Positions 19,227-29,200 of a DNA stretch of 64,000 nucleotides are shown here, piece after piece (positions within the stretch are counted from its first letter, which is position 1; each line of letters opens with the position of its first letter). The notes beneath the pieces are model-generated. The model was not told where the DNA came from and searched no databases. It saw nothing but the letters and a program-made list of their open reading frames with translations. The translations under genes were made by a program, and so were the position numbers. Origin of the DNA: Burkholderia pyrrocinia (GTDB lineage Bacteria > Pseudomonadota > Gammaproteobacteria > Burkholderiales > Burkholderiaceae); NCBI RefSeq assembly GCF_022809715.1, contig NZ_CP094459.1, positions 868,001 to 932,000 on the forward strand, read 5' to 3'.

Positions 19227-20188
19227 GTCATCTCGTCGTCACCGGCGCGAACGGCTTCGTCGGCCGTGCCGTCTGCCGTCGCGCGCTGGATGCCGGGCAC
19301 ACCGTCACCGCACTGGTGCGTCATCCGGGCGGATGCGTCGACGGCGTGCGCGAATGGGTGCACGGCGGCGCCGATTTCGATGGCCTCGACGAAGGATGGC
19401 CTACCGACCTGGCCGCCGATTGCGTCATTCATCTGGCCGCCCGCGTGCACGTGATGCGCGACGAGTCGCCCGATCCCGACGCCGCGTTCGATGCCACCAA
19501 CGTCACGGGCACCCTGCGTCTCGCCGAGGCGGCGCGCAATCACGGCGTACGCCGCATCGTGTTCGCGAGCAGTATCAAGGCGGTCGGCGAGGGTGACGGC
19601 GGCGTGCCGATGTCGGAAGCTTTCGAACCTGATCCACAGGATGCATACGGCCGTTCGAAGCTGCGCGCGGAGCGGCAACTCGCGCAGTTCGGCGCGTCGG
19701 CGGGGCTCGACGTCGTAGTCGTTCGTCCGCCACTCGTCTACGGCCCGGCTGTGCGCGCCAATTTCCTGCGGATGATGGACGCGGTCGCGCGCGGTATGCC
19801 GCTGCCGCTCGGTTCCGTCTCCGCGCGCCGCAGCATCGTCTACGTCGAAAACCTCGCCGATGCGCTGCTGCGTTGTGCATTCGACCCGCGCGCGGCCGGC
19901 GAATGCTTCCACGTCGCCGACGACGACGCGCCGTCGGTCACGGGCCTGCTGCGTCTCGTCGGCGACGCGCTCGGTAGGCCGGCGCGGCTGATCGCGGTAC
20001 CGCCGACCTTCTTGCATGTGCTCGGAAAGCTGACCGGCCGCCGCGCGGCGATCGATCGCCTGACGGGCAGCCTTCAACTCGATACCGGCCGGATCAAGCG
20101 CGTGCTCGACTGGCATCCGCCCTATACGACCCGCCAGGGCCTCGAAGCGACCGCCGCATGGTATCGTTCGCGCGATACACAACAATAG
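19223..20188 (+). CDS. wbiG: NAD-dependent epimerase/dehydratase (WbiG/WbpV-like)
   Basis: 321 residues from GTG 19223, which overlaps the preceding stop by 4 bp; GGAGG at 19213-19217 precedes it by five bases. The Rossmann motif VTGANGFVGRAV is at the N terminus, SSIKAVG and YGRSKLRAE give the catalytic Ser and Tyr-x-x-x-Lys, and RPPLVYGP is the usual extended-SDR substrate loop. In Pseudomonas (WbpV) and Burkholderia (WbiG) O-antigen loci this gene sits directly before the initiating transferase. It acts on a UDP-N-acetylhexosamine or its 4-keto derivative in making a 6-deoxy-amino sugar. The exact reaction is inferred from that position. Confidence 0.8.
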   Translation: MSHLVVTGANGFVGRAVCRRALDAGHTVTALVRHPGGCVDGVREWVHGGADFDGLDEGWPTDLAADCVIHLAARVHVMRDESPDPDAAFDATNVTGTLRLAEAARNHGVRRIVFASSIKAVGEGDGGVPMSEAFEPDPQDAYGRSKLRAERQLAQFGASAGLDVVVVRPPLVYGPAVRANFLRMMDAVARGMPLPLGSVSARRSIVYVENLADALLRCAFDPRAAGECFHVADDDAPSVTGLLRLVGDALGRPARLIAVPPTFLHVLGKLTGRRAAIDRLTGSLQLDTGRIKRVLDWHPPYTTRQGLEATAAWYRSRDTQQ

Positions 20189-20193
20189 TCGAC

Positions 20194-21210
20194 ATGCATT
20201 TCCCGATTTCCACATGGCCTGCTGCGGTCGTGGTGGCGCTGGCCGCCGCCATCGCATCGACGGCCATCCTGCGCATGCTGCTCGCGACCGGCCTCGCCTG
20301 GCGCCTCGCCACCGACATTCCGAACGACCGTTCGCTCCATTCGCTGCCGACGCCGCGCGTCGGCGGATGGGGTATCGTGCCGGTATGCATCGTCGCGTTG
20401 TTGACGCTGGCGCCGCGACTGTGGCTGATCGCCATCGCCGCCGCGGGGCTGGCCGCGATGTCGCAGATCGACGACCGGCGCGGGCTGCCGGCCCGCGTGA
20501 GGTTCTCGGCACACCTCGCGGCAGTCGTCGCGCTGATCGTCGCCTTTCCGGCCGACGCACCGTGGTGGCTGCTCGTTGGTGTGGGTTTCGCGATGGTCTG
20601 GCTGACGAACCTGTACAACTTCATGGATGGCGCCGACGGCCTCGCGGGCGGCATGGCGCTGTTCGGTTTCGGCGGGTACGCGGTCGCGGCGCTGAATGGC
20701 GCGCAGGCGTCGCCCGATCTCGTCGTAGCGGGCGCGGCGGTCGCCGGCGCGGCGCTGGGCTTCCTGCTGCTCAATTTCCACCCGGCCAAGCTGTTCCTCG
20801 GCGACGCCGGCTCGATTCCGCTCGGATTCCTGGCCGGCGCGCTCGGCTACTGGGGCTGGCGCACCGGTGCCTGGCCGATCTGGTTCCCGGCGCTGGTGTT
20901 CGCGCCCTTTATTGCTGACGCATCTGTAACACTTTTGAGACGCCTGTTACGCGGAGAAAAGTTCTGGCAGGCACACCGCGAGCACTATTATCAAAGGATG
21001 GTCCGATCGGGCGTAGGTCACGGTCGGACCGCTTTTTATTGGTACCTCATCATGCTCGCGGGCATAATTGTCGCCGTGTGGGCAAAGGGCCGCCCCGAAC
21101 TGCAGCAATGGCTGTCGTTCTTCGCATGGTATGGCGTCCTGGCATGGTTCGGATGGTTGATCGACATGCGTTGGCGCCGGTTTCAGTCGGCCGCCGAAAA
21201 CAACTCTTGA
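20194..21210 (+). CDS. wbiH: Undecaprenyl-phosphate sugar-1-phosphate transferase (WecA/WbpL-type)
   Basis: 338 residues from ATG 20194, with about ten membrane segments. Family motifs are present: QIDDRRGLPARVRF on the cytoplasmic loop, NLYNFMDGADGLAGG, and FLGDAGSIPLGFL. It would transfer an N-acetylated amino-sugar phosphate to undecaprenyl phosphate and so start O-antigen chains at the inner membrane. The gene is flanked by the epimerase and the WbpM-type dehydratase as in wbiG-wbiH-wbiI and wbpV-wbpL-wbpM. The sugar may be QuiNAc or FucNAc, by analogy with those systems. Confidence 0.9.
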   Translation: MHFPISTWPAAVVVALAAAIASTAILRMLLATGLAWRLATDIPNDRSLHSLPTPRVGGWGIVPVCIVALLTLAPRLWLIAIAAAGLAAMSQIDDRRGLPARVRFSAHLAAVVALIVAFPADAPWWLLVGVGFAMVWLTNLYNFMDGADGLAGGMALFGFGGYAVAALNGAQASPDLVVAGAAVAGAALGFLLLNFHPAKLFLGDAGSIPLGFLAGALGYWGWRTGAWPIWFPALVFAPFIADASVTLLRRLLRGEKFWQAHREHYYQRMVRSGVGHGRTAFYWYLIMLAGIIVAVWAKGRPELQQWLSFFAWYGVLAWFGWLIDMRWRRFQSAAENNS

Positions 21211-21222
21211 GGTTTCCCGCCG

Positions 21223-23103
21223 ATGTTGCGATCCAAGGCATCTTGGCTGTCACTGAGTGCTTTCTTGTTCGACCTGACGGCGGTTGTCGCCGCATGGTTG
21301 TTCGCTTATCTCGTTCGTTTCAATGGCAGCGTTCCGCATGATTTCCTGAGCGGCGCGCTGACGGCGCTGACGTGGGTGCTGCCCGTCTACGCGCTGATGT
21401 TCCACGGGTTCGGCCTGTATCGCGGGCTGTGGGTGTTCGCGAGCCTGCCCGACCTGATGCGCATCGCGAAGGCGGTGGTCGGCGGCGGCGTGATCGTGAT
21501 GATCGGCGCCGTGATGTTCCAGCCGATTCCGATCATTCCACGCTCGGTACTGCTTGTGTCGCCGCTGATGCTGTTCCTGGCGATGGGCGGCGCGCGTGCG
21601 CTGTATCGCGCGACGAAGGAGTACTACCTGTACGGCGGTCTGGTCGGGAAGGGCAAGCCCGTGCTGGTGCTCGGCGCTGGCACCGCCGGTGCGAGTCTCG
21701 CGCGCGAACTGTCGCGCTCCGGCGAATGGCGCCTCGTCGGCCTGCTTGACGACGACGTCACGAAGCAGGGCCGCGAAATCTACGGCTACAAGGTGCTGGG
21801 CTCGTTCAACGACCTGAAGCACTGGACCGACGCGATGAAGGTCGAGTACGCGATCATCGCGATTCCGTCGGCGTCGGTCGAGGTGCAGCGTCGCGTCGCG
21901 ACGCTGTGCGTGCGTGCCGGCGTGAAGGCGATGGTGCTGCCTTCGCTGACCGCGCTGATGCCGGGGCAGGGCTTCCTGTCGCAGGTGCGGAACATCGATC
22001 TCGAGGATCTGCTCGGCCGTGACGCCGTGACGATCGACACGCCGCACGTCGAGGCGCTGCTGCGCGGCCGCGTCGTGATGGTGACGGGCGCGGGCGGCTC
22101 GATCGGCTCCGAGCTGTGCCGGCAGATCCTGCGCTTCGCGCCGGCGCAGCTTGTGGCGTTCGACCTGTCCGAGTACGCGATGTACCGGCTGACCGAGGAG
22201 CTGCGCGAACGCTTCCCCGACCTGCCGGTCCTGCCAATTATCGGCGACGCGAAGGATTCGCTGCTGCTCGACCAGGTGATGTCGCGCCATGCACCGCATA
22301 TCGTGTTCCATGCAGCCGCCTACAAGCACGTGCCGCTGATGGAGGAGCACAACGCCTGGCAGGCGCTGCGCAACAACGTGCTCGGCACGTATCGCGTGGC
22401 TCGCGCGGCGATCCGCCATGACGTGCGTCACTTCGTGCTGATCTCGACCGACAAGGCCGTCAATCCGACCAACGTGATGGGCGCGAGCAAGCGTCTGGCC
22501 GAAATGGCTTGCCAGGCGTTGCAGCAGACGAGCGGGCGCACGCAGTTCGAGACCGTGCGCTTCGGTAACGTGCTCGGCAGCGCGGGCAGCGTGATCCCGA
22601 AGTTCCAGCAGCAGATCGCGAAGGGCGGCCCGGTGACGGTCACGCACCCGGAGATCACGCGTTTCTTCATGACGATCCCGGAAGCGTCGCAGCTCGTGCT
22701 GCAGGCGTCGAGCATGGGGCATGGCGGCGAGATCTTCATTCTCGACATGGGAGAGCCGGTGAAGATCGTCGATCTCGCGCGCGACCTGATCCGCCTGTAC
22801 GGTTTCTCGGAAGAACAGATCCGCATCGAGTTCACCGGGCTGCGGCCGGGCGAGAAGCTCTACGAGGAGCTGCTCGCGGACGACGAGGCCACGACGCGCA
22901 CGCCTCATCCGAAACTGCGGATCGCGCGGGCGCGCGAAGTGCCGGACAACCTGCTCGATGAATTGCTGCCGTGGCTGATGCAGCACCGCGTGCTGTCCGA
23001 CGACGAGGTGCGGCGCGATTTGCGGCGCTGGGTGCCGGAATATCAGACAGCGATTGCGCCGGTGCTGCAGAGCGTGCCGAAGCGGGCGGTTTCCGGCGAG
23101 TGA
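21223..23103 (+). CDS. wbiI: Membrane-bound nucleotide-sugar 4,6-dehydratase (WbpM/WbiI type)
   Basis: 626 residues, the length of the large membrane-anchored UDP-GlcNAc 4,6-dehydratases. Four hydrophobic segments fill residues 10-130, then a CoA-binding-like Rossmann domain (VLVLGAGTAGASLARELS near residue 147). The catalytic extended-SDR domain begins near residue 285 (VTGAGGSIGSELCRQI), with STDKAVNPTNVMGASKRLAEM carrying the Met and Lys that replace the usual Tyr-based triad. It would make the 4-keto-6-deoxy intermediate used for QuiNAc or FucNAc. It ends the operon; a strong terminator follows at 23156. Confidence 0.92.
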   Translation: MLRSKASWLSLSAFLFDLTAVVAAWLFAYLVRFNGSVPHDFLSGALTALTWVLPVYALMFHGFGLYRGLWVFASLPDLMRIAKAVVGGGVIVMIGAVMFQPIPIIPRSVLLVSPLMLFLAMGGARALYRATKEYYLYGGLVGKGKPVLVLGAGTAGASLARELSRSGEWRLVGLLDDDVTKQGREIYGYKVLGSFNDLKHWTDAMKVEYAIIAIPSASVEVQRRVATLCVRAGVKAMVLPSLTALMPGQGFLSQVRNIDLEDLLGRDAVTIDTPHVEALLRGRVVMVTGAGGSIGSELCRQILRFAPAQLVAFDLSEYAMYRLTEELRERFPDLPVLPIIGDAKDSLLLDQVMSRHAPHIVFHAAAYKHVPLMEEHNAWQALRNNVLGTYRVARAAIRHDVRHFVLISTDKAVNPTNVMGASKRLAEMACQALQQTSGRTQFETVRFGNVLGSAGSVIPKFQQQIAKGGPVTVTHPEITRFFMTIPEASQLVLQASSMGHGGEIFILDMGEPVKIVDLARDLIRLYGFSEEQIRIEFTGLRPGEKLYEELLADDEATTRTPHPKLRIARAREVPDNLLDELLPWLMQHRVLSDDEVRRDLRRWVPEYQTAIAPVLQSVPKRAVSGE

Positions 23104-23441
23104 TCGAATCGAGGGGTTGTCGCACATAGCCGAAACCAGGTGTTTCGCGAAATCTATGCCGTTCAGTAGAAGTACTGGACGGCATTTTTGTTTGTGGGGT
23201 ATGCCGGCCCCTTGATTGCATGTCCCCTACAGGATTTGCGCGGCGACATTATTCGAATCAAGGCATGGCTTAAGCCGTTCGCGTCCGCGTGCCGAGCTTA
23301 TTTGACTGTTGGCTGATTCCTGCATATGTTTTATCAGCGGAATTGAGTTTGGCGAGAACGCCAATTAACGATCGGATGCTGCAATAAAAAGAGGGGTTGC
23401 GAAAAATTTAAATAAATAATCAAAAAACAGAGGCCATTCCG
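23104..23441. other. Intergenic region between the dehydratase gene and the first S53 protease
   Basis: 338 bp. The first 90 bases hold the dehydratase terminator (23156-23189). From about 23300 the sequence matches the leader of the second protease copy (26298 onward). The last 60 bases before 23442 are strikingly A/T-rich for this genome and end in AGAGG eight bases before the protease ATG. A promoter probably lies here but no confident -35/-10 pair can be named. Confidence 0.5.
23156..23189 (+). terminator. Rho-independent terminator after the WbpM-type dehydratase
   Basis: A 13-bp stem (23156-23168 with 23173-23185) closes on a GAAG tetraloop with one G-T wobble, followed by TTTT. It lies 52 bp past the dehydratase stop and ends the 18.4-23.1 kb operon, separating it from the protease genes. 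Confidence 0.88.
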
Positions 23442-25805
23442 ATGAAGACCGAGCACATTGCCAGATCGGTGATCGCGGCACTTGCGGTGTTCGCGCTTGC
23501 AAGCTGCGGGGGCGGCGACAGCCCGACGGCAGTCACCGAGCAGGCGTACAAGTTGTCGGAACTGCGGGCCGCAGGCAATGTTGTGGGTTTGGCGCCGTTG
23601 AGTGCCACGACGCTCGTCCATGTCGCGCTGGTACTCAAGCTCAACAACGAAATCGCATTGGATGGATTCCTGCAGCAAGCAAGGACTCGTGGCAGCGCCA
23701 ATTTCGGAGCCGTGCTGAGCTCGGCGCAGGTCGCCGCGCAGTACGCTCCCACGGCCGAGCAGGTCGCGACCGTGAAGGCCTACCTGCGAAGTAATGGCTT
23801 CACTAACATCAAAGCAGCCGGAAACAACATGATCGTCGAAGCCGATGCCCCGGCCAATGTGGTATCCGGCGTGTTCAGGACGACGCTGGTGCCGGTCGCG
23901 ATGGCGGATGGCAGCCGGACGCATGTCAACCTCACCGCCGAGACGATGCCCGATCCGATCAGCGGTGTCGTCCAATCGGTTTTAGGACTGGATACAGCGA
24001 CCCGCTTGCATACGCACAGCGTCCGGGTTCCGCTCGCGGGAGGTGCGCAAAGTGCAAGCGCGCCGTTGGCAGCAGCGGCAGTCACGGTAGGTCATAACCC
24101 AACGGCTTTTCCTGGCATCTATTCCGTCGGCAGTGCTCCGACGGCCCGCAACATCACGGTGGGGATCATCGCCGAAGGAAACCTGACACAGCCGCTTATC
24201 GACCTGACTACCTTCGAAAGCAACAACCGGCTGCCCGCGGTACCCGTCTCGGTTCTCAATGCCGGGATACCAAGCGCCGACACGAGCGCGAACGTGGAGT
24301 GGTCTCTCGATAGCCAGAGCATTGTCGGAATGTCCGGCGGCCTCAAACAACTCACTTTCTACGTTGCGTCATCGTTCTCGTGGATTGATATGGCTTCGGC
24401 CATCAATCTGGCGGTGGCAGACAATACCGCCCGGGTCATCAACATGTCCATTGGCGGATGCGAGAACCGGGCACCAACGGCATCGGTCGATGTGCTGCTC
24501 AAACTCGCTGTAGCGCAAGGACAGACTTTCTCGATCAGCTCGGGGGATTCCGGCAGCGTTGCCTACGGCTGTTCCGGCACCTCGGTGGAATACCCGGCAA
24601 GCTCTCCCTATGTCGTAGCCGTGGGCGGCACAAGCCTGTACACGAACGCGAACGGAAGCTACGCCGGTGAGACGGCCTGGGACGGTAGTGGTGGCGGCAT
24701 CAGCGTCGTGGAGCCCATTCCCGCCTGGCAGGCGAACGTATCCCAACTCAATGGGCGAGCCTATCGGGGCGTCCCGGATCTTGCGTTCGATGCCGATCCC
24801 TACAGCGGTGCGCTGGTCATTGTCGGCGGACAACTGCAGACCGTGGGAGGAACAAGCCTGGCCGCGCCGCTGTTTGCGGCAACCTGGGCGCGCATGCTCT
24901 CCGGCTCTTGCGTGACGAACCTGGGATTCGCCGCGCCCACCTTGTACAGCTTTCAAGCAACTACCCCGGCCATCTTCCGCGATGTCACCTACGGGACGAA
25001 CGGCGCATACAGCGCCGGCCCGGGATGGGACTTCGTGACAGGTTGGGGCACGCCGAATATCAGCGTGTTGCATTCGGCAATATGCGCGCCGACGTCGCCC
25101 ATCTACGGCGGTATCGTCAATGAAGGTACGACACTGAACCCGGGACAAACACTGTACTCGCCGTCCAGGAACCATGAACTCGTCATGCAGTACGACGGCA
25201 ACCTCGTGCTTTACAACACGACCAATGGCGCTGCGGCGTGGAATTCAGGAACTTCCGGAAACGCCGCCGCCTATGCGGTCTTCCAGCCTGACGGCAACTT
25301 TGTGGTCTACAGCGCGAGTGGCAAGGCGCTCTGGTTCTCGTCGACCAATGGCACGCCTCGTGATCAATACCTGGCCGTTCAGGACGACGGCAACATGGTG
25401 ATCTACGAATCAGATATACCGATATTTTCCACCGCGACCGCTACGACGGGATACTTCAACTCGTCGAGCGGCCCTGCCGTCTGGAAGGACGGCGTCACCA
25501 TCAGCAACGGCCAGAGCTTTGCTTCAGGCAACGGCGCAAACGTGCTGGTCATGCAGGGCGACGGCAATTTGGTACTGCTTCGCCAGGGTGTTCCGCAGTG
25601 GAATTCCGGTACGTTCGGTCATGCGGGCGCATATGCCACGATGCAAACGGATGGCAATCTGGTCGTCTACAGTTCGACGCACACGCCGCTCTGGTATTCC
25701 AACACCAGTGGAAATCCGGGCGCAGTCACCTACGTTCAGGACGACGGTAACGTCGTGATCTATACGCAAGTGCCGCACTGGAGCAGCAATACTGCGGGAA
25801 GCTAG
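23442..25805 (+). CDS. S53 (sedolisin) protease lipoprotein with tandem B-lectin repeats, copy 1
   Basis: 787 residues. A lipoprotein signal ends in LASC (Cys22), so the protein is exported and lipid-anchored, with Gly at +2 favouring the outer membrane. Residues of about 50-190 resemble the pro-kumamolisin inhibitory domain. The peptidase follows with Glu286 and Asp290 (NVEWSLDSQ), the oxyanion Asp369 (SSGDSG) and Ser472 (GGTSLAAP), the full sedolisin set; DFVTGWGTPN is the calcium-site region. Residues of about 555-787 carry six mannose-binding-lectin motifs QxDxNxVxY (the first at Gln583); the fourth has Leu in place of Tyr. It is an acid-type serine-carboxyl protease by family. Substrate unknown; the lectin part may hold it on mannose- or D-rhamnose-containing glycan. 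Confidence 0.9.
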   Translation: MKTEHIARSVIAALAVFALASCGGGDSPTAVTEQAYKLSELRAAGNVVGLAPLSATTLVHVALVLKLNNEIALDGFLQQARTRGSANFGAVLSSAQVAAQYAPTAEQVATVKAYLRSNGFTNIKAAGNNMIVEADAPANVVSGVFRTTLVPVAMADGSRTHVNLTAETMPDPISGVVQSVLGLDTATRLHTHSVRVPLAGGAQSASAPLAAAAVTVGHNPTAFPGIYSVGSAPTARNITVGIIAEGNLTQPLIDLTTFESNNRLPAVPVSVLNAGIPSADTSANVEWSLDSQSIVGMSGGLKQLTFYVASSFSWIDMASAINLAVADNTARVINMSIGGCENRAPTASVDVLLKLAVAQGQTFSISSGDSGSVAYGCSGTSVEYPASSPYVVAVGGTSLYTNANGSYAGETAWDGSGGGISVVEPIPAWQANVSQLNGRAYRGVPDLAFDADPYSGALVIVGGQLQTVGGTSLAAPLFAATWARMLSGSCVTNLGFAAPTLYSFQATTPAIFRDVTYGTNGAYSAGPGWDFVTGWGTPNISVLHSAICAPTSPIYGGIVNEGTTLNPGQTLYSPSRNHELVMQYDGNLVLYNTTNGAAAWNSGTSGNAAAYAVFQPDGNFVVYSASGKALWFSSTNGTPRDQYLAVQDDGNMVIYESDIPIFSTATATTGYFNSSSGPAVWKDGVTISNGQSFASGNGANVLVMQGDGNLVLLRQGVPQWNSGTFGHAGAYATMQTDGNLVVYSSTHTPLWYSNTSGNPGAVTYVQDDGNVVIYTQVPHWSSNTAGS

Positions 25806-25879
25806 TGTTCCGTTCGTTGCGTGGGCGGGCCTTGAGGCACCGTAAACCGCCGGCGTCGGTTGGCGACAGGCCGTATGGC

Positions 25880-26272
25880 GGCCGGAAGACCGCTAAATTC
25901 CCGCGCCGCGTCTTCCTCACCACCATCCACCGCGGCACCCTGAACCGCACGATGCTGAGATAAAGCTACATATAGGTCAGCGGGAACAGCACGACGAACA
26001 CGAACAGGAGCACCGTGTGCCGCCAGAACAGCGTCGCGGGTATCACCGCGACGAGGCACAGCAGCCGCGCGCGCGGCGACACGCGCTTGGTCAGGTCCTC
26101 GACGAGGTCGGACAGGAACGCCGGCAGCCCGCAGGCGGCGATGCCCAGAATGCTGCCGGGCGATCGTCGGATAGCGCCGCGACAAGATCAGCGCGGCAAT
26201 GACGACCCCGGCGAGGCATTCCGATGCCTCCAACGCGCGGCACGGGCCGCACGTGGAATATCTGCACGCCGG
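25880..26272 (-). pseudogene. Collapsed duplicate of the WecA-like transferase gene
   Basis: On the minus strand this stretch joins the start region of the intact gene at 28870-29976 (RPVPRVGG-like, GVVIAALILSRRYPTIA, GLVEDLTKRVSPRARLLC in changing frames) directly to its end region (ATLFWRHTVHL-like to RWMVV). The missing middle is 627 bp (209 codons), removed between two GCACAGCAGCC copies; one copy remains at 26056-26066. Extra single bases near 26158 and 26215 break the frame, and the original start codon region is absent. It cannot encode a working enzyme, since all membrane core and catalytic loops are lost. Confidence 0.85.
26056..26066. repeat. Deletion scar: single GCACAGCAGCC
   Basis: The intact transferase gene has this 11-mer twice, at 29032-29042 and 29659-29669, spaced exactly 627 bp. 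The pseudogene keeps one copy, with the flank of one on the left and of the other on the right. This is the footprint of recombination or slippage between short direct repeats. Confidence 0.85.
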
Positions 26273-26297
26273 GCGCATGGCTCGATACGTCAGCGTC

Positions 26298-29200
26298 ATT
26301 TGACTGTCGGCCGATTTCTGCACATGTTTTCCTCAAGATTGCCGTGCGATTGCCGTAAAGAACGATGTGAAAAACTGAATAAAAAATCTACGTTCGATAC
26401 CAATCCGATGAAAGCAGAACATATTGCTAGGGGAATGGGCGCGGCACTCATGGTGCTCGCGCTTGCAGGCTGCGGCGGCGGCGATGACGCAAGTCCGGCG
26501 GTGGCCACGGCGCAGGCCGGCAAACTGTCGGCGCTGCGAGTCACAGGAAACGCGGTGAGCGCGGCGCCGATGAGCGCAACGGCGCCGGTCCATGTTGCGC
26601 TGGTGCTCAAGCTGAATGACGAAGCCGGGTTGAACCGCTTTCTGCAGCAAGCGCGAACGCCCGGCAGCGCCAGCTTCGGGGCCGTGCTGACGTCCGCGCA
26701 GATTGCCGCGCAGTACGCGCCCACTGCAGGCCAGGTCGCCACCGTGAAGGCCTATTTGGGAAGTAAGGGCTTCACGAACATCAAGGTGGCCGACAACAAC
26801 ATGATCGTCGAAGCCGATGCCCCGGCCGGCGTGATATCCGGCGTGTTCCAGACGTCGCTCGTTCCGGTCGCGATGGCGGACGGCACCAGCACGCATATCA
26901 ATACCGCCCCGGAGACGATGCCCGATGCGATCAGCGGGGTCGTTCAAGGGGTTCTCGGGCTCGATACCGCGACTCGCCTGCGTCCGAATTTCGTGCGCGC
27001 TTCCAATGCGGGCGTTGCGCCGACCGCCAATGCGTCGCCGACTACTTCCGCGGTCACGGTGGGTCACAACCCGACGGACTTTCCCGGCATCTATTCCGTC
27101 GGCAGCACCCCGACGGCTGCCAACACCACGGTCGGCATCATTGCCGAAGGAGACGTGACGCAGCCTGTCATCGACTTGGCGACGTTCGTGAGCAACAACC
27201 ATCTGCCCGCCGTACCCGTTTCGGTGATCCGTGTCGGGCTACCGAGCGCGGACACGAGCGCGAACGTCGAATGGTCGCTCGATAGCCAGACCATCGTCGG
27301 GATGTCCGGCGGCGTCAAGCAGCTCAATTTCTACGTTGCGTCATCGCTTGCCTGGAGCGATATGGCGCTTGCAATCAATCGCGCCGTGATCGACAACACC
27401 GCCCGGGTCATCAACATGTCGATCGGCGGTTGCGAGAACTGGGCGCCGACGGCGGCCATCGACACGCTGTTCCAGCTCGCCGTCGCGCAGGGGCAGACTT
27501 TCGCGGTCAGTTCCGGGGATTCAGGCAGCGTGGCGTACGGCTGCACCGGCACGTCGGTGCAATATCCGGCGACGTCCCCGTATGTCGTGGCCGTTGGGGG
27601 TACCACGCTCTATACGAACGGGAACGGCAGCTACGCGGGCGAGACGGCCTGGGACTCCAGCGGGGGCGGCATCAGTGGCATCGAGCCGATTCCATCGTGG
27701 CAGTCGAACGTTCCGGCGCTCAAGGGGCGCGCTTTTCGGGGCATGCCGGACCTTGCGTTCGATGCCGATCCGAACAGCGGCGAAGCAGTCATCGTGGGAG
27801 GACAACTCGAGATAGTGGGCGGGACGAGCCTGTCCGCGCCGCTGTTTGCCGCGACCTGGGCGCGCATGCTGTCCGGTGCCTGCGCGACGAATCTCGGTTT
27901 CGCGGCGCCCACGCTGTATAGCACTAAAACCACGACCCCATCGAGCTTTCGCGATATCACCAACGGTTCGAATGGCGCATACAGTGCGGGTTCGGGATGG
28001 GATTTCGTGACCGGCTGGGGCACGCCGAACGTCAGCGTGCTGTATTCCGCGATATGCGTTCCGACGGCCCCGATCTACGGCGGCGTGATCAACGAAGGTA
28101 CGATGCTCAAGCCGGGGCAAGTCGTGTATTCGGCTTCCAAAAGCCATGAGCTGGTCATGCAATACGACGGCAACCTCGTGCTTTACAACACGACTAATGG
28201 CGCCGCGGTGTGGAGTTCCCGCACGTACGGAAACGCCGGAGCGTATGCCGTGTTTCAGGCCGATGGCAATTTCGTGGTCTACGGCGCGAGCGGCAACGCG
28301 CTGTGGTACTCGGCGACCGGCGGGGCGTCCTACGGTCAGTCTCTTGCCGTGCAGGACGACGGCAACATGGTGATCTACCGATCGTCCGTGCCGGTATTTG
28401 CCACATCGACCGCTGCCAGCGGATATACGAACTCCACGAGCGGCCCGGCCGTCTGGAAGGGCGGCATTGCCCTCAGCAGCGGCCAAGGTTTTATTTCAGG
28501 CAATGGCGCGAACGTGCTGGTCATGCAGGGCGACGGCAATTTGGTGCTGCTTCGCCAGGGCGTTGCGCAGTGGAGTTCGGGTACCTACAATCATCCGGGC
28601 GCCTTTGCGGTGATGCAACCGGACGGCAATCTGGTCGTCTACAGTTCGACAGGGACGCCGCTCTGGTATTCCGGTACGAGTGGATATCCCGGTGGAGCCA
28701 CTTACGTTCAGGACGACGGTAACGTCGTGATCTATACGCAACTGCCGCGTTGGAGCACGAATACCGCGGGGGCCTAGTATTCCGCTCGTCGATTCGCGGC
28801 CGCATCGCCACGGTCCCGTCAGCAACGGCGGGCCGTGCGAACCGGCGACGCACCGGCGGCCCGCCACGCTCAATGCCCGCGCCTTTCCTTCCTCACCACC
28901 ATCCACCGCGGCGCCCTGAACCGCACGATGCTGAGATAAAGCCACACATACGTCAGCGCGAACAGCACGACAAAAACGAACAGATGCACGGTATGCCGCC
29001 AGAACAGCGTCGCCGGAATCACCGCGACGAGGCACAGCAGCCACAGGTACGGCGACGTCAGCGAATTGCGCCGCGTCAGATCATGCGCGTGCTTCGTCCC
29101 GACCGCCCACCGCATCAGCCGCTTGTACACGAGCATATGAAGATGCACGCCGTCCGGAATCCCAGGCGACATCCCGCGGATGAATTTCTTCCGGTAGATC

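Larger units (their letters stand above)
23300..26272. repeat. Tandem duplication, unit 1 (protease plus collapsed transferase)
   Basis: This block matches 26298-29873 in content and order: a short leader motif (ATTTGACTG near 23300 and 26298), an S53-lectin gene on the plus strand, then a convergent WecA-like gene on the minus strand. Unit 1 is shorter because its transferase has lost 627 bp. Similarity stops at CTGCACGCCGG (26262-26272 and 29863-29873). Divergence between the copies is moderate, so the duplication is not recent. Limits are read by eye. Confidence 0.75.
25806..26407. other. Stretch between the two protease genes
   Basis: 602 bp without an intact gene. About 25880-26272 is the collapsed minus-strand transferase described separately. 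26273-26297 is unique sequence between the duplication units, and 26298-26407 is the leader of protease copy 2. Unlike copy 1, no purine-rich ribosome site is visible just before its ATG. Confidence 0.6.

Noticed and set aside
21250..23127. 625-codon minus-strand frame opposite the WbpM-type gene
   Set aside because: Shadow of the dehydratase; composition dominated by Arg, His and Gln with no recognisable motif.
28828..28864. Hairpin GCGGGCCG/CGGCCCGC between protease copy 2 and the convergent transferase
   Set aside because: The stem is real but no T-run follows on either strand and the loop is long; not strong enough to call a terminator.
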